Positions 1 through 11,800 of a stretch of 64,000 nucleotides of DNA are shown one piece after another. Below the pieces are notes generated by a model. It ran no database searches. It saw only the letters and a list, made by a program, of their open reading frames with translations, and had not been told where the DNA came from. Every line of letters starts with the position of its first letter. The first letter of the stretch is position 1. A program made the translations under genes and the position numbers. Location: NCBI GenBank assembly GCA_014058105.1, contig JACGCM010000669.1, forward strand, positions 496,001-560,000, read 5' to 3'. Source of the stretch: Kingdonia uniflora (lineage: Eukaryota; Streptophyta; Magnoliopsida; Ranunculales; Circaeasteraceae).

Positions 1-1564
1 TCATCAAATGATAGGCAAAGTTTTTAGAATTTTTTTTTCCATAGAGAATTAGTTTTAAACTCTCTCTGGTTTTTACAGAATATATCTTCCCAATTAAGAG
101 CAAATATTAAGGATCACCATTCGTGTGTTATCTGGTTTTTGAAAGAGAATTTGCAACCAGGATAGTACATTACCTTTTCAACTTCGTACCCTTCCAGTCA
201 TATGGAAAATTTTAAGTTTGGGGGTACATTCGTCTGGCTGAAGACAGTAAACTTAGCGCTTCTTGGGAGGCAACCCATGACGCATTTAGGTGAGAAATTC
301 AAGTTTTTATTCCTCCATTTTTTATGCTCTTAAACATTGAGGGCAATGTTTTATTTAAGTTTGGGGGTAGGAAACCATTTCTTTAAATGTTTTTTGAAGA
401 AAAGTAAAATAATGGCACTTTGACAATTTATGATATATTTTTGATGAATTTTCAAACACTTAAACTGATTTTATCTTGACATAAAATTATGGAAAAACCT
501 AAATTTTGAAATTGTAGCAAGTATGCACAAGAATATTTTGGAATATCTTAACATAGATTTATTATCTTTTTATTAACGACTAATTCAAGTTAACTTGACA
601 TATTTTGAAAGCGTGCACTTCACTGTAGTTTTGCAATTAATACCTTCAATAGATTTTTGCTCAGTATAAGGGACATTTAACATTTATATTAGGAATAGTT
701 TGCCATAAGGGAGACAACTGCCTAAGAATAAGTTCATTCCTAAAAATAAATAATAAGCCAAATGTGTTCTAAAAACTTTCACGCTGCAAGGCTACTTGCA
801 TGATGAAGAGATGAAAGAGGAAAAATTATCACCAATCTCGAGTTTGACCATAAACTATGTGAAAGAAGCATAAGAAAATATTACTTGTGAGAATCCTGAG
901 TCTAGGTCATGATATGGCACCACACCCTGACAACCTTCGCCAACTGGCTGGGATTGTCGACCGAAAACTCCTTGTTACGGAAGCTTCACTAAGAAACAAA
1001 GTACTCAAAAGAAAAGGTTTAGAAAAAAAAAGAAAAAAGTAAAATTCTAGGAAGACGAATTGACTAAGACACTTGTCGAACTGACCGTTGAATTTATTCT
1101 AGTGAGAACTAGACAACCAAAAACTGAGTAAATTATTCTAGACAACGTATTAGGCGATAAAACTGTTTTCATTGAACACTTAAATATAACTAAAGCAAAA
1201 TACTTGAATCTCTTTCTAATCTTGAGGTAGTACCTCTAGTTTCAGATAAGCTTAAAATATTCTTTGATATACTTGGGAAAATAACAAGTTTAAGGATTTT
1301 TTTTATTGGTATATTTTTGTCACAACTAAGTAATGATAAGTTTACAGGAAATAAGTCATATGTATTTTAAAATTGCTTAAAATGTTATTATTGACTTTTG
1401 TGGGTATAGTCACTGCAAACCCTCACGAGACAACACTCGTCCACCAGGCTAAACCTGGGGGTTTAACGGCTTATTGCATACGCTAAATGCAACCGCGTGA
1501 CATGCGAAAATGGTTTTTGTTTACTTTTGCACGAGGACTAGCAAAATATAAGTTTGGGGGTATT
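1..1564 (+). mobile_element. Athila-like Ty3/gypsy element, 3' internal tail (partial)
   Basis: This is non-coding sequence leading into the LTR at 1565. Two signatures place it at the 3' end of an Athila-like element: the phrase 'cttgggaggcaaccca' near 261-277, and three copies of AAGTTTGGGGGTA at 214-226, 357-369 and 1550-1562. The last copy sits where the polypurine tract should be, directly before the LTR. I see no long ORF and no gag or pol motif; the coding part lies outside the window. The family assignment is from memory of such elements, not from a search. Confidence 0.55.
1550..1564 (+). promoter_or_regulatory. polypurine tract of the Athila-like element
   Basis: AAGTTTGGGGGTA ends 2 bp before the LTR's TGATAG. 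Its position at the internal/LTR junction is that of the plus-strand primer site for reverse transcription. Confidence 0.6.
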
Positions 1565-2665
1565 TGATAGACACGTAATATTTACGTGTACAGCTCCTAA
1601 ATTTATATCTTCCTAGTCATTTATTAAATAAATGTGATACTAATAGTGCTTTTGTTTGTATTTATAGAAATTGGTCACATGATAAACAAGTTATACATTT
1701 TTTTGTTTTTAGCGAAGAACAAGGGTGATGCACTTCAACAATGATTCTCGTTCGAAGTTGTCAACCAAAGGCCCATGTATGGATGCTCATTGAAGAGAAT
1801 TAGATATAGATACTATTCTCATGAGTTATAATATCTATGCATGATTTTAGGCATTGTTTAGGGAATTTTATATTAATGGTGATATTTAGTAACCCTTCAT
1901 ATACTCTATAAATAGGAGAGGGAATTCCACCCATGAGGGATCATCTTAGAGAGTGTAAATCAAAGTTCAATAAGCAATAAAGTTTTTGTTCTTATCTTTT
2001 TCTTGTCTTTTACTTTTATCAAAGTAATAGTAGTATGACAATGATCAAAGGGACGAGTAGCTAATCTTCTTAGCCAAGGCTAGAGAAAGCTCCACCCAAT
2101 ATAGCCTTAGTGTAGATTGTGTTGCTTAGTTAGAGTAATTACTTTATCTTTATCCCAGAATATTGCATATTTGTATTCCTTCGTCCTATGCTTTACCATA
2201 ACTAGGATTAGGTGGAATAATGAATATATGTAACCATCTTGTTGGACCATAACAAGATATGTTAGGATCATGGAGAAGAGAACATAATCCATACTTTTCA
2301 ACCGGACCATGGCTGAGTAAGTTGGTTTATGGGTAGTTCCCAATTACTAAATCTCTTGTATCTTTTGATATATTGCATATGCCCGACCAAGGATATGCGA
2401 TACGGGAACTCGTAATTTACTTTAATTATTTATGCAATCCAATGGTTACAAAGGGTGGAGTGGAATCGATGCCTTGGTTTCCACTTTAATTTATCTTGTA
2501 ATTTGTTTCGTTTTTCTTTTTATTTTAAAACCTACACAAGCTCATTATTATTGGATAAAACTAGTAGCCCGAAGTATAATTCGCACCACAAGTCTCTAGG
2601 GATACGACCCCACTTTTTTTTGTACTGAACGGTACACCGTGCGCTTGTGAGTCTTTTAAGATGTC
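1565..2665 (+). repeat. 3' LTR of the Athila-like element
   Basis: The LTR begins TGATAGACACG right after the polypurine tract. I place its end at ...GATGTCA (2665), where sequence of element B (opposite orientation) takes over. The left boundary is firm; the right one is an estimate because no second LTR is present. It contains a TATA box and an AATAAA signal. Short ORFs in it look like chance. The length of about 1.1 kb is plausible for this lineage. Confidence 0.6.
1906..1914 (+). promoter_or_regulatory. TATA box in Athila-like LTR
   Basis: CTATAAATA lies about 340 bp into the LTR. It is followed about 60 bp later by AATAAA (1976-1981), the usual promoter/poly(A) order of an LTR. Confidence 0.55.
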
Positions 2666-3250
2666 AGTTTATAATCGATCATAGGAGGAGGTGGTGGTTG
2701 AAGTATGCTTCTGTTATAACCATCTTCATTTTCTAGAAGAAGTGGTGGTTACAGAGGTAGACGAAGCTGCTAGTGTTCGTACTTAAAACTTTGCCGATAC
2801 CAGATAGTGATTGCAATATGTAGAACAAGCTGTAGGAAGTTTCTAAAACTTACTATTTCCTGTAAAGTATTTGGTAGTCTGCAGTTTCGAGCTAATGAAA
2901 AAGGTTCTTATGATATCAAATGTCTCAAACTCTAGAATAGTAGATGAAAATGATTATATCGAACTGTAGAATATAGTATGGTTAGATCAAAATATAAATT
3001 ATTTGTTGAATTACAAATGGCAGATTATTTGAACTGTGTATGTGCCAAATGTTGTAAATCTGAGTATTTATAAGTTCGTATGATGAAAATAAACGTGCAC
3101 TGCTCAAAGTAATTTATTAAAAGTATAGTTTGAAAATAAATGGACAAAAAATTGACCAAGTAGTATGTATTTTTCGATCTGAAGAGGAGAGATAAGTATC
3201 TCTTTGTTAGGGTAAATAATTATGATAGCTATGATATTTATCAGGTAGTA
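2666..3250 (+). pseudogene. element B: remnant of antisense aORF0
   Basis: The region aligns by eye with the minus strand of A around 13000-13600 and of F around 60290-60700. It begins inside the Gly/Arg-rich segment (translations such as RRSGGYRGRR near 2720-2760) and continues into a stop-rich tail. The start of aORF0 and the adjoining 3' LTR are lost at the 2665 junction. No intact frame remains. Confidence 0.4.
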
Positions 3251-3296
3251 TGTGAGGGCGTACTAGATGGGATTGGATGATATTGTAATTTGTACT

Positions 3297-3304
3297 TATA
3301 AATA
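3297..3304 (+). promoter_or_regulatory. TATA box of B aORF1
   Basis: TATAAATA lies 32-39 bp upstream of the aORF1 ATG at 3336. A (12693-12700), F (about 59846-59853) and X (27228-27235) have a TATA element at nearly the same distance from the corresponding ATG. Confidence 0.55.
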
Positions 3305-3335
3305 AGGGGTAGATGGAGATGTTAAATTAGTAAAA

Positions 3336-3689
3336 ATGGTGAGGACTCGTTCTTAGAGAGTTCGACATGCAGTTGAGAGGCGTTTGGCTATAAAGGTAGC
3401 TAAAGTTCATGAAAGGTTATTTGTGCAGCTCAATTATGATGCCAATTTGTCTATTTTTGTATTGCAGGTGGATGGGTTGAATGTAAGGGCAAGGAAGAAT
3501 GAGGTAAATCGTCATTTTTGATGTGAGATATTCCGTGAAATGATCGTCGAGCTTGAAGCTCGAAGAGCTGCTATAAAAGATATTGCAGTAGATGAGATAG
3601 CTGTTAAAGATGAAAGGATTGCTGGTGGTGAACTGATCAAATGTGGTACTGTAGGGTACCTTGGTTGTTTTAGATGTAACTTTTTTTGA
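3336..3689 (+). CDS. element B: antisense aORF1 (118 codons, decayed)
   Basis: aORF1 is antisense to B's pol. It starts ATG-Val-Arg-Thr-Arg-Ser and ends GCFRCNFF-stop. It aligns along its whole length with A (357 bp) and F (366 bp). Shared blocks are an N-terminal 'AIKVAKV', a central 'EIFREM', 'GGELIKCG' and the C-terminal Gly-Cys-Phe-Arg-Cys. The cysteines and a nearby His in F hint at a small metal-binding tail, but the spacing is not a classical zinc knuckle. Two in-frame stops (after RTRS and after NRHF) make this copy non-functional. I know of no named family. Confidence 0.6.
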
Positions 3690-3906
3690 GAGGTCGATCA
3701 TGTGTGTAGGTGAAAATAATGTAACTGTATATAAGTTAATAATATGAATGTACTAATTATGTTCCTTGTTTTATGTGAATGTTGGCTAGGATTTATTTAA
3801 ATTTTGAATATTGGAGCATTGGGAATGACGGTGAAGTTGTTATAAGTAAGTAGGAGAATATGAATTTAGGAGTAAGAAATTTAATGTGGAGGTATAGATT
3901 GATTTC

Positions 3907-3911
3907 GTGTG
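3907..3911 (+). repeat. target-site duplication GTGTG, left of A
   Basis: These five bases directly precede A's 5' LTR. They are repeated exactly at 14868-14872 directly after A's 3' LTR, so A inserted here by integrase. Confidence 0.9.
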
Positions 3912-4532
3912 TGTAGGGACCAATCCCTTGATCTCACCTAAAATCGAGCTATCGCCAGTTTGAATTACCTCTATCTAAGATTCACGCATTTTTAACATAA
4001 CTTCTCCAGTCAACATTCCAACCTACCCCATGAACTGGTAAAGAACGTGGGTTGAACTCAAACTAAAAAACCTAAACCAGTCAAAGATACCTCCCCCTTA
4101 CGAACTCAATAGTTATTCAGTGAATCGCCACTAACCACATTGTTCGGAGAACGTGCTCCAGCACGATGAAGAGCTGCGGAGAAGACCTATATAAGGAAGT
4201 TGTTCTAGAAGAGACAGGGACCAAAAAAATTATACAAGAGATCACCAAGAAACTACTTATTCTAGATTCTCAAAAACATTCATACTTCTTAGTTATAAGG
4301 TTTAAGTATTTCTACATCTAGAGATCACTTGTAATATGATATCCGCCTCAAGCAATAAAGATACTTTTACAAAAATCCTCCACTCAAGGTCGTGGTTTTT
4401 TACTTATTCAATAGTTTTCCATGCCAAAATCACCTGTGTCATTTCTTGCTTTCCATTGGAATATTGTCGCAGGTTCATTGGTGTGATAACAAATTCCAAG
4501 CCATTTCGATCTTACAAAATTTGGCCATTACA
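3912..4532 (+). repeat. 5' LTR of element A
   Basis: TGTAGGGACC...GGCCATTACA, 621 bp. A TATA box (CTATATAAGG, 4187-4196) and AATAAA (4354-4359) are present. The same LTR family recurs at 14246-14867, 44447-45027 and 61297-61894, with a fragment at 48250-48388. Confidence 0.92.
4187..4196 (+). promoter_or_regulatory. TATA box in A 5' LTR
   Basis: CTATATAAGG, matched at 14521-14530 in the 3' LTR of A. Confidence 0.65.
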
Positions 4533-4534
4533 TT

Positions 4535-4552
4535 TGGCATCGTCTGTTGGAA
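4535..4552 (+). promoter_or_regulatory. primer-binding site of element A
   Basis: TGGCATCGTCTGTTGGAA starts 2 bp after the LTR's terminal CA. Many Tat elements have a similar TGGCGCCGTCTGTGGGAA here. I do not name the primer tRNA because I cannot check it. Confidence 0.7.
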
Positions 4553-4604
4553 AGATTGCATTTCAACGATATCCTAAGATATCCTTTCACTGTAATATTC
4601 AATC

Positions 4605-4901
4605 ATGGTTACTTCCAGACAACTGGCTACAGGCATCCAGCTCGATGTTTCAATGGAGCCGGGGCAACTTAATGAGTTACGGGCGAATCTCAACGCTGAA
4701 ATAGAGAAACGCGCCAAGCTCGAACTTCAATTAACTAAGGATCGGGAACTCTGTAAGAAAGAACTCAAGTACTATTTCCAAGTTCATTCAGTCAAAGTCA
4801 TGACGAACTATTCACTTCGGGAAGTTCTATCCAAGAAAGGAAAATCAAGAAGAGTGCAACAGTGGTCAGTCAGTTTGGGAGAACATGATATCAAGTTCTA
4901 A
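4605..4901 (+). pseudogene. element A: gag start fused in frame to RNase H
   Basis: The first ~45 residues match the gag start of F (MVTS...LRANLNAE...DRELC). After 'CKKEL' the frame runs straight into the end of the RT-linked RNase H (KYYFQVHSVKV...VQQWSVSLGEH), which also occurs in B and X. Compared with F (about 48610 versus 52062), roughly 3.4 kb is missing: most of gag, protease and RT. The breakpoint lies near 4755, within a short shared AAGAACT/AAACT-like string. The 98-codon frame is a deletion artefact with no expected activity. Confidence 0.8.
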
Positions 4902-5039
4902 CAATATCATTTCATGAAGGGTCAAACCATTGCTGATTTTCTCGCAGATTTTCCAGTAAAAGATCCCTTGTGGGAGGATCACGACCCTGACCTTAGAGAA
5001 GAAACTCCTGAAGATCCACCCCCCAAACTGTTTGACGAA

Positions 5040-5455
5040 CGAGCTGAATAGATTGTAGCAAAAGGGTGGAGACATCTTACGGATGGATCAGCAGGACCCG
5101 CAGGGTTGGGAATCAGAATCGTATTGATTACCCCTTCCAATGACAGAATTGAGAAATTAATCCGTTTGGATTTTGAGTCTTCAAATAATGTCACCGAATA
5201 CAAAGCTCTCATTCATGGACTCGACCTCGCTCTTGAGCTCGATATCCCCGAACTCTTAGTTTACACAAATTCACTACTCACCATCCACCATTAATCTAAG
5301 CAATATAAGAAGAATAGAAAGATGATCAAATACGTAACCCTCATTGCAGATATGATGAGCAAGTTCGTGAAAGCAACTCTCGATTATCTTCCTCGAGGTG
5401 AAAACTGACACGTCGATTCCTTGACATATCTAGCCGGGGTCTTGGGTACAGAAGC
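5040..5455 (+). pseudogene. element A: second (archaeal-type) RNase H
   Basis: Motifs in order are 'TDGSAGPAG' (first catalytic Asp), 'NNVTEYKAL' (catalytic Glu), 'VYTNSLL' (the usual Asp is replaced by Asn) and 'LPRGEN..VDSL'. A second RNase H between RNase H and integrase marks the Tat lineage. Stops occur after LLTIHH and in PRGEN-stop. Confidence 0.75.
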
Positions 5456-5639
5456 TTGATATCTTCAGACCAAAATCATTTCAACCTCCAGTATTGATTA
5501 CATTTTTGTATGTACGATCAACACTTGGGGAGATAAAGGGGGAGACGACGATTGGCAAAAGCCTTTCTTAGCCTACCTCGGTGTCGACAATAGTTTCAAC
5601 AGATCACTTTTAGTAGATCCAAAAGAGTACCGATAGCTA

Positions 5640-6805
5640 ATCAACAAGTCTAAGCGCTTCATAAATCAAAAGGGTATGCTATACCGCGTTTCCGCCACAG
5701 GGCCTTACCTCAAGTGCCTTTCCAAACCAAAAGCAGATGAAATTCTCTACGAACTACATGAAAGGACTTGTGTCTCCCATGCCGCAGGTCGATAACTAGC
5801 AAACAAAGCTATTACACAGGGAGTATTCTAGCCTGGCATGTACAAGCAAGCAAAGGAGTACTCACGCAGATGTGACACCTACCAAAGACATGGACACATT
5901 ATACACGCCCCTGTGCTCAAACTCCATGCAAGCAAGGTATTCTGGCCATTCAAAAGATGGGCACTTGATCTCGTCGGCGATTTCCCTAACTCTCCAGGTA
6001 ATCGCCATCACCTACTCGTAGCTACCAATTATTTTACGAAATGGGTAGAAAAAGTTCCACTATGTCGAACCAGAGAAGAAGAGGTCATCTCTTTTATCTG
6101 GGAACACATCATCACTCGGTTTGGGTGGCCCCACCTTGTTCGTATCGATAATGGGCACCAATTTGTTGGGGAAAAATCGTAACCTTCCTCAACCAACACA
6201 ATATCATCCACTCACCATCCAATCCTTACTATCCTCAAGGCAATGGCCAAACCAAAATCACCAACAAAATCATCGTGGATGGACTTAAAAAAAATGACTT
6301 CACTCAAAGAAATAAAGGAATTGGGTTTGAGAACTGCCTCATGTCCTATGGGCATATCGAACCACACTCCGATAGTAAACCGGATGTACCCCATTCCTCC
6401 TTTCCTATGGCACTAATGCCGCTATTCCTTCCGAATACCATCATCCAGTTTGAGATCACGAGCTAACTGACGAGGAAAATGAGTTTGAATTGGCTTGCAA
6501 TCTTAATATGATCGATGAAACCAGGGAATGCGCCATCGCTAACCTAGGTCGATATCATCAAATGCTAGCCAGATCGTATAACAGCTGAGTAAGAAATTGT
6601 ACCTTCCAAATAGACGATCTCGTCCTCAGAGAGATTCATCAATATCGCAAAGAGTCTCACGCTGAAAAATTAGCCAATAATTTGGTGGGTCCATTAATTA
6701 TTACTGGCCTCTCAGCCCTGTGATCATATTATCTCATGACAGAAGAGGGAATTCCCATTTCAAATCTTTGGAACACTTGGCGACTGAAACGATACTATTG
6801 TTAAG
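5640..6805 (+). pseudogene. element A: integrase
   Basis: The zinc-binding part is visible as 'ELHERTCVSHAAG' and 'CRRCDTYQRHGH'. The catalytic core has 'WALDLVGDFP' (Asp) and 'RIDNGHQFVGE' (Asp). The C-terminal part 'LGRYHQMLARSYN..FQIDDLVLREI' matches B, F and X. Stops and frameshifts near 6181, 6470 and 6587 break it. It would have joined element cDNA to host DNA. Confidence 0.8.
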
Positions 6806-7000
6806 CCTCTCACTACTCCATTTGTATTTCTCACTTTTGTTTTCTCAACCCCAAAAGTAAGATTTCCATCTCCATCCAATACAAATTCTAAACTGAAAAA
6901 TGAAACTTCCAAGTTTTTCACAACATCTCTCAACTTACGTAGATTCAACTACATTCTATAGATTAAAGCATAGATAATACTAGCTTTTAATCGATCTTAT

Positions 7001-7483
7001 ACCAGTTAAATCAATGATAAAACTTGATTTGGCTGACTTTACTAAATCTCTGCGATTGAAACAAATGTATAAACTTGTTTTATATCAAAGACTCTACCAA
7101 ACATAAGATAGGGCAAAGCTAATACTAGCCTTCATCTACTTTAACTTGTTTGGGATTTTATACCAGTTAAATCAAGGATAATACTTGGTTTGGCCGACTC
7201 TACTAAATATTTACGATTAAATCAAATGTAAAAACTTGTTTTATATCAACAACTCTAACATGCATAAGATAAGGCAAATGTAATACTAGCCTTCATCTCT
7301 TTCAATATGCCTGCAACATTACTACAGTTAAATCAAGATTAATTTAGTTTGACTGACTCAACCCATCTCTGCGATTGGAGCAAATGTAAAAACTTGTTTT
7401 ATATCAAAGACCCCACCAGATATAAGATAAGGCAAAGATCATACTAACTTTCATCTATCTTAATATGTCTGCGACAGATACTA
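7001..7483 (+). repeat. 161-bp tandem repeat, three copies, in element A
   Basis: The string (A)CAGTTAAATCAA recurs in register at 7001, 7162 and 7323, exactly 161 bp apart. The rest of each unit (TTGTTTTATATCAA, CATAAGATA, CTTCATCT) stays in step. The array lies between the end of integrase and the end of the antisense aG gene. Confidence 0.85.
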
Positions 7484-7543
7484 TTTATTTTCAGGTCACA
7501 TTGCAATAGATTCTTTTCTACTGTTGGGACGTCAGCCAAGTTT

Positions 7544-8887
7544 TTACCCTACAGCTGGAGGCCGAGCAGAATTTAGTTTGTGAGTTACAATAATTCTGCC
7601 CCTCTTTATCAGATCAGCAGGTCGAGGGCCTAAATTCATTTCCATGAAGGCCATACAGTTCCCTCGATCTATGTTAACTGTACAAATGCATCCCTTGTCT
7701 GACAAACTCTTGAACAAGGTATCTCGTTCTAACTTAAGTCTTTTAACTTCCTCTACAAAATACGCAACAATCAACTTTAACAGGTCTGAGCGTGATGCAT
7801 GAGATACAACTATCTTTGAAAAGTGAGATCTCACCTTCTCGAGGCCTGGCTCCAAAATTGCATACAATTTCTTTTGATATGCCATTTTCCTTTCTGTCAA
7901 AGTATCAAATGCTATACTCTCTTCTAATTTTTTGATGGCTTTAGCTGATTCAGCCTGATTATTGACCTTTTGGTCTGCCACCTGAGTGCGATGTCTCTAG
8001 ATTTCTGCATTCAACTTTTCCCTGGCCAAAGTATCCTTTAACAAGTCATCTTTCTTCTTCATCTGAATTTCATTTATCCTGATTTCCCCTTCCGAGACCT
8101 TCTCCCTGACAAGAGCAGCATCCAGCTTATGTTGGCACTCCCTTAAGTTTGCATTCCCTTTATGCACATGCCCCTAAATTCGAGATACGTCACCTTCCAA
8201 CTACCTAATTCGAGCTGACAGGCTAACTACATCCCCTTGGACTAGAGAAACCTTAACATCATTTTGGCTCCTCTTCGAGTGCTCTCCAACCTCGGTGTTC
8301 CTGACGCGCGCATTGGCTTTCGCCAATTCGGTCTTCAATCGTGCCACCCTATCATTTAACTCGTCACACTTTCGTTACATCACCCAAAACTCCATATCCT
8401 TGGCAGGTAGAGTTATATGCAAGTATTCGGATGCAGCTTCTAAAGCTGATAGATTCTCTCAAGCTACCTTCAGCTCATTATCTTTTTCAATCATTTTCTG
8501 TTTCAGTTGCTCCAGCTCACTTCTGCAATTTTGACGATCAGCTTGAGATTGTCCCTCCAATCTTTTTAGTGCCTGAATACAGTATTGAGCTATTTCAGCA
8601 TGCCTACTCTTTACCTTCAGTATGTCAATCTAATTTTGAAGCTTCACGGCATGTTCTTGTATCTTTGCAAGCTCTTTTAGCCCCTTGTCAATTTTAGCAT
8701 CTTTGTCCTCGATCTTACGAGTGTGGTTGACATAAATCTGCGTTGCCTCAACAAATTTAAAATGCACCTTTACATGTTGGTCTTCTCTATCCTCATTCAC
8801 CTCCCTCACCTTATCCAACTCCTCTATAAAACCTTGGCTACATTGGAGCACCTCATCTTCGCACGAGGGAGCTGAATCCAATTCAAC
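7544..8887 (-). CDS. element A: aG exon 6, long coiled coil and conserved C-terminus
   Basis: One reading frame holds for about 447 codons with no frameshift and six stops. Each stop could arise by one C-to-T change from CAG, CAA or CGA. The translation is rich in Glu, Lys, Leu and Ala with heptad-like spacing, e.g. 'KIDKGLKELAKIQEHAVKL' and 'RSELEQLKQKMIEKDNELKV'. The end block 'YFVEEVKRLKLERDT..GCIC' is shared with B (about 19295-19385) and F (about 54760-54850). The stop is at 7544. Confidence 0.65.
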
Positions 8888-11800
8888 CTGCACAAAATAG
8901 ATACATTATATATAATTCGATTCAAAATATATAAACATATATATCTCATTTCTAAAAAGATATTAGATTTCTAACATCTACCATGTGCAACTACTTTTAG
9001 ACTTAAAGGTCGAAGTAAGTACATTCTCAGATGGATGCTCCATGACATATATTTCGAGGTCTAAGGTACATGTTTTCTATGTGCAACTTTGTCTAAAACT
9101 TTAAATTTTCCTATGCACTATATTAATATCATTTTCCTAAGACTGATAACAAGTTTTTGGTCTGCCACTATGTTCTATGTTCTCTTATTTAATTGGTAGC
9201 TTTATGTCTATATAGCATACAAGTCAAAAGGCCTGTTTCGATCTAACTAGCAGCTCCGCTTGCAAAGACAACGAAGAAGTGGAGATCTCTCTTTTCCTGG
9301 CAAACTCGGTCTCTAGATTTTTTATTCTGAGACTCATTTCTCTAGTGCCTATAAGAGGGTTACAATAAAAAGAGCTCGGCCAACTGAAGTCTATTTAATA
9401 CACACAATCCAAGAATTTGCAGGACACTTCCAAAATACTCATACAAAGTCATTTCTCCACCCTACCTTCTCATTCTCGCCCTCTAGGAGTTCGGTGTTAT
9501 CCCCTTGATTGTCTAGCACCATTTGGCGGGAGACACCGTCTAACCCATCAACAACTCCGCAACTTCTTCTACTTCTTCATCATCTCCCTCCTCAACATAG
9601 GCGTCTGTCTTAATGGCATCTACCTCATGCTCAGAATATCCCTTCAACATCAGGTGGCGCTTAAGCCTTTCGTGCTCCGCCACCTCCTCTTCTTGATTTG
9701 CTCTCGCCTCTACTTGTAGATGGCCAATCGCCACTGTGTGGGAAGCCTTTAGGGCTTCCAATTTCTTTACTTCCTTGAGAGCATCAGCCTTCGCCCGAGC
9801 TACCTTCATTTCGAGCTCGATCTTCACCTTCTTCAGCTCAGATTTTTCCTCTTCAACATCGAGCCAAATCCCCCTCACCAAACGAGCAACCTGCAAAACA
9901 CAAATTGACCTCAGCGTGAGCTCGAAACGCAATAAATAAATATTTCACATAATCAAACATAAAGACATACCATCTTGCTCATGTCATTCTCCTCGTGAAG
10001 AGCCGACATCCTGGCCCTTTCTACTACTTCTTTAAGATCATCCTTAGCAGCAGGTCACTCTTCAGTGACCTTTTCCCCTGACTTTCCCGAAGGTTCAGTC
10101 CTTCTCATTTTTTCTTTTCTGTCGACCTCACCACTTCTAGTGGTACCAGAGGCCTAAGGACGCTTCAACATCTATTTTTTTGGAAGCGTTCGAGCTAATT
10201 TGCTCAACGTAATAGACTTCGGTTAAACCAATCTGTCTATTCTATGGGTCTTGGGAAAGTTCGTTCACCCTTTCCCACTAGTTCTTTTCTTCTTTCCATC
10301 ATTAACACATGCCATCAGCCTGGTTGATTGAGATTTCTAAACCTTTTTGGACTTACTCCCAACCCTTATCTTTCTGCTAAGGCCAAGTCCTTCCAACACA
10401 AATTCGAGCTCAACCTCTTCCTCTATAACTTTTTCCAACAACGAATCTTTCCTCTCCACCTGGGACTTCGGGACTGCCATGCACAATATTTTAATTATCA
10501 ACAAAAGATCATTAGTTCAAACATATAAATATTATACTCTATGCATTGTTATACTTACTTTGTTTTACAGTTCTAAACAGTAGATCCAAAGGTTCTTCAT
10601 CATCTCTCTAAAGGCAATTACCCTTCACCCATATTATGTTGTCGTTTTAGGCTCGACCTACTGAATTCAGATCGAAGAAGCGAGGCCGAGTTGCGCTGGC
10701 ATAGAAATATGCCCCACCGAAATATGCCCCACCACTGGCTTGATAATTCTTTACCCCATAAAACTGTAATACATCCTCTGGGGATGTCCTCCTCACTTTT
10801 CCCTTATTCTCCCATTTTTTATTCAGATGGTCGCAAATACTTATTACCTCCCACATGTTCCCATTCAATTGAACAAGACATGTCCCAATCTTATTCATAA
10901 TCCCCTTCGCCAAATTGGTAAGGGGAAGACTCAAACCATACTCTAATTGAGACAGGTAATACAAAAAACCCTCTGAAAGGTCACTCTGAATACTCCCATC
11001 AAAATATTCCTGCGAGATCGATTCATCTATACCCCTATCACATTTCTCCTCCTCCAAGTCTGCCAAGAAATAAAAATACTTTCCCCTGTCGCTATAGCAG
11101 AGCCCCTAAACAGCCTACTGGCGTATTCTATGCTGTTACCCCATGTCCCTCCTACAGTAGCCTTGGCTTGCTTTACAATTTTTTTTAAATGTATCCGAAC
11201 TGGGAGGATAGCTCACCAATTTTTTAGGGGAACCTGGAAATTGGTCCAATCCTACTTCAACCTTACTATCAGACATCTCAATTTCAGACTCAACCATCCG
11301 ATTAGAGGTTGATACCTTGTTAATAGGTAAATTATCTATCTTAACTATAATTTTACAGGTAAGCTTTTGATCCTACGCAAATACCTCTCACATTCAACCT
11401 ACATACAGGTTCAGGCATCTATCATTATCTCATACACATCGATCATCTACATACAACATAACTTTCATATATTCTATATATATGTCAAAAATCATAGATT
11501 GTTATAAATAGTGATTTTTTGTAAAGATTTGCTTATAACAGATTACGATTTGCAAAAAAAAAAAACACAAAAATACTGTGCACATCTCTACTAATCTTCA
11601 GTGTCAGAATGAGAATCCGCAGCAGCGCCGAGTTCTTCCCTCACAATGCTGTTGTATAGCCACATACGTGATTCAGTGCCCGTAACTCTCTTCGATTGTT
11701 GATCATTCTTTGATAAATCCATACCAAATCCTCTGTAATTTTTTTGCGCTTCTCTCTCTTCATTCTTCAAGTTTTCAGAAGTTGAAAAATGTTTGAATGA

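Noticed and set aside
1..1564. env-like gene of the Athila-like element
   Set aside because: No open frame of useful length; the region is non-coding tail.
4535..4552. naming the primer tRNA
   Set aside because: The sequence is degenerate and I cannot compare it with plant tRNAs here.
4336..4704. 122-codon plus-strand ORF at the start of A
   Set aside because: It spans the 5' LTR end, primer-binding site and gag start in a different frame from gag.
9417..10583. plus-strand ORFs of 60-100 codons in A
   Set aside because: Shadows of aG exons 3-5 on the opposite strand.
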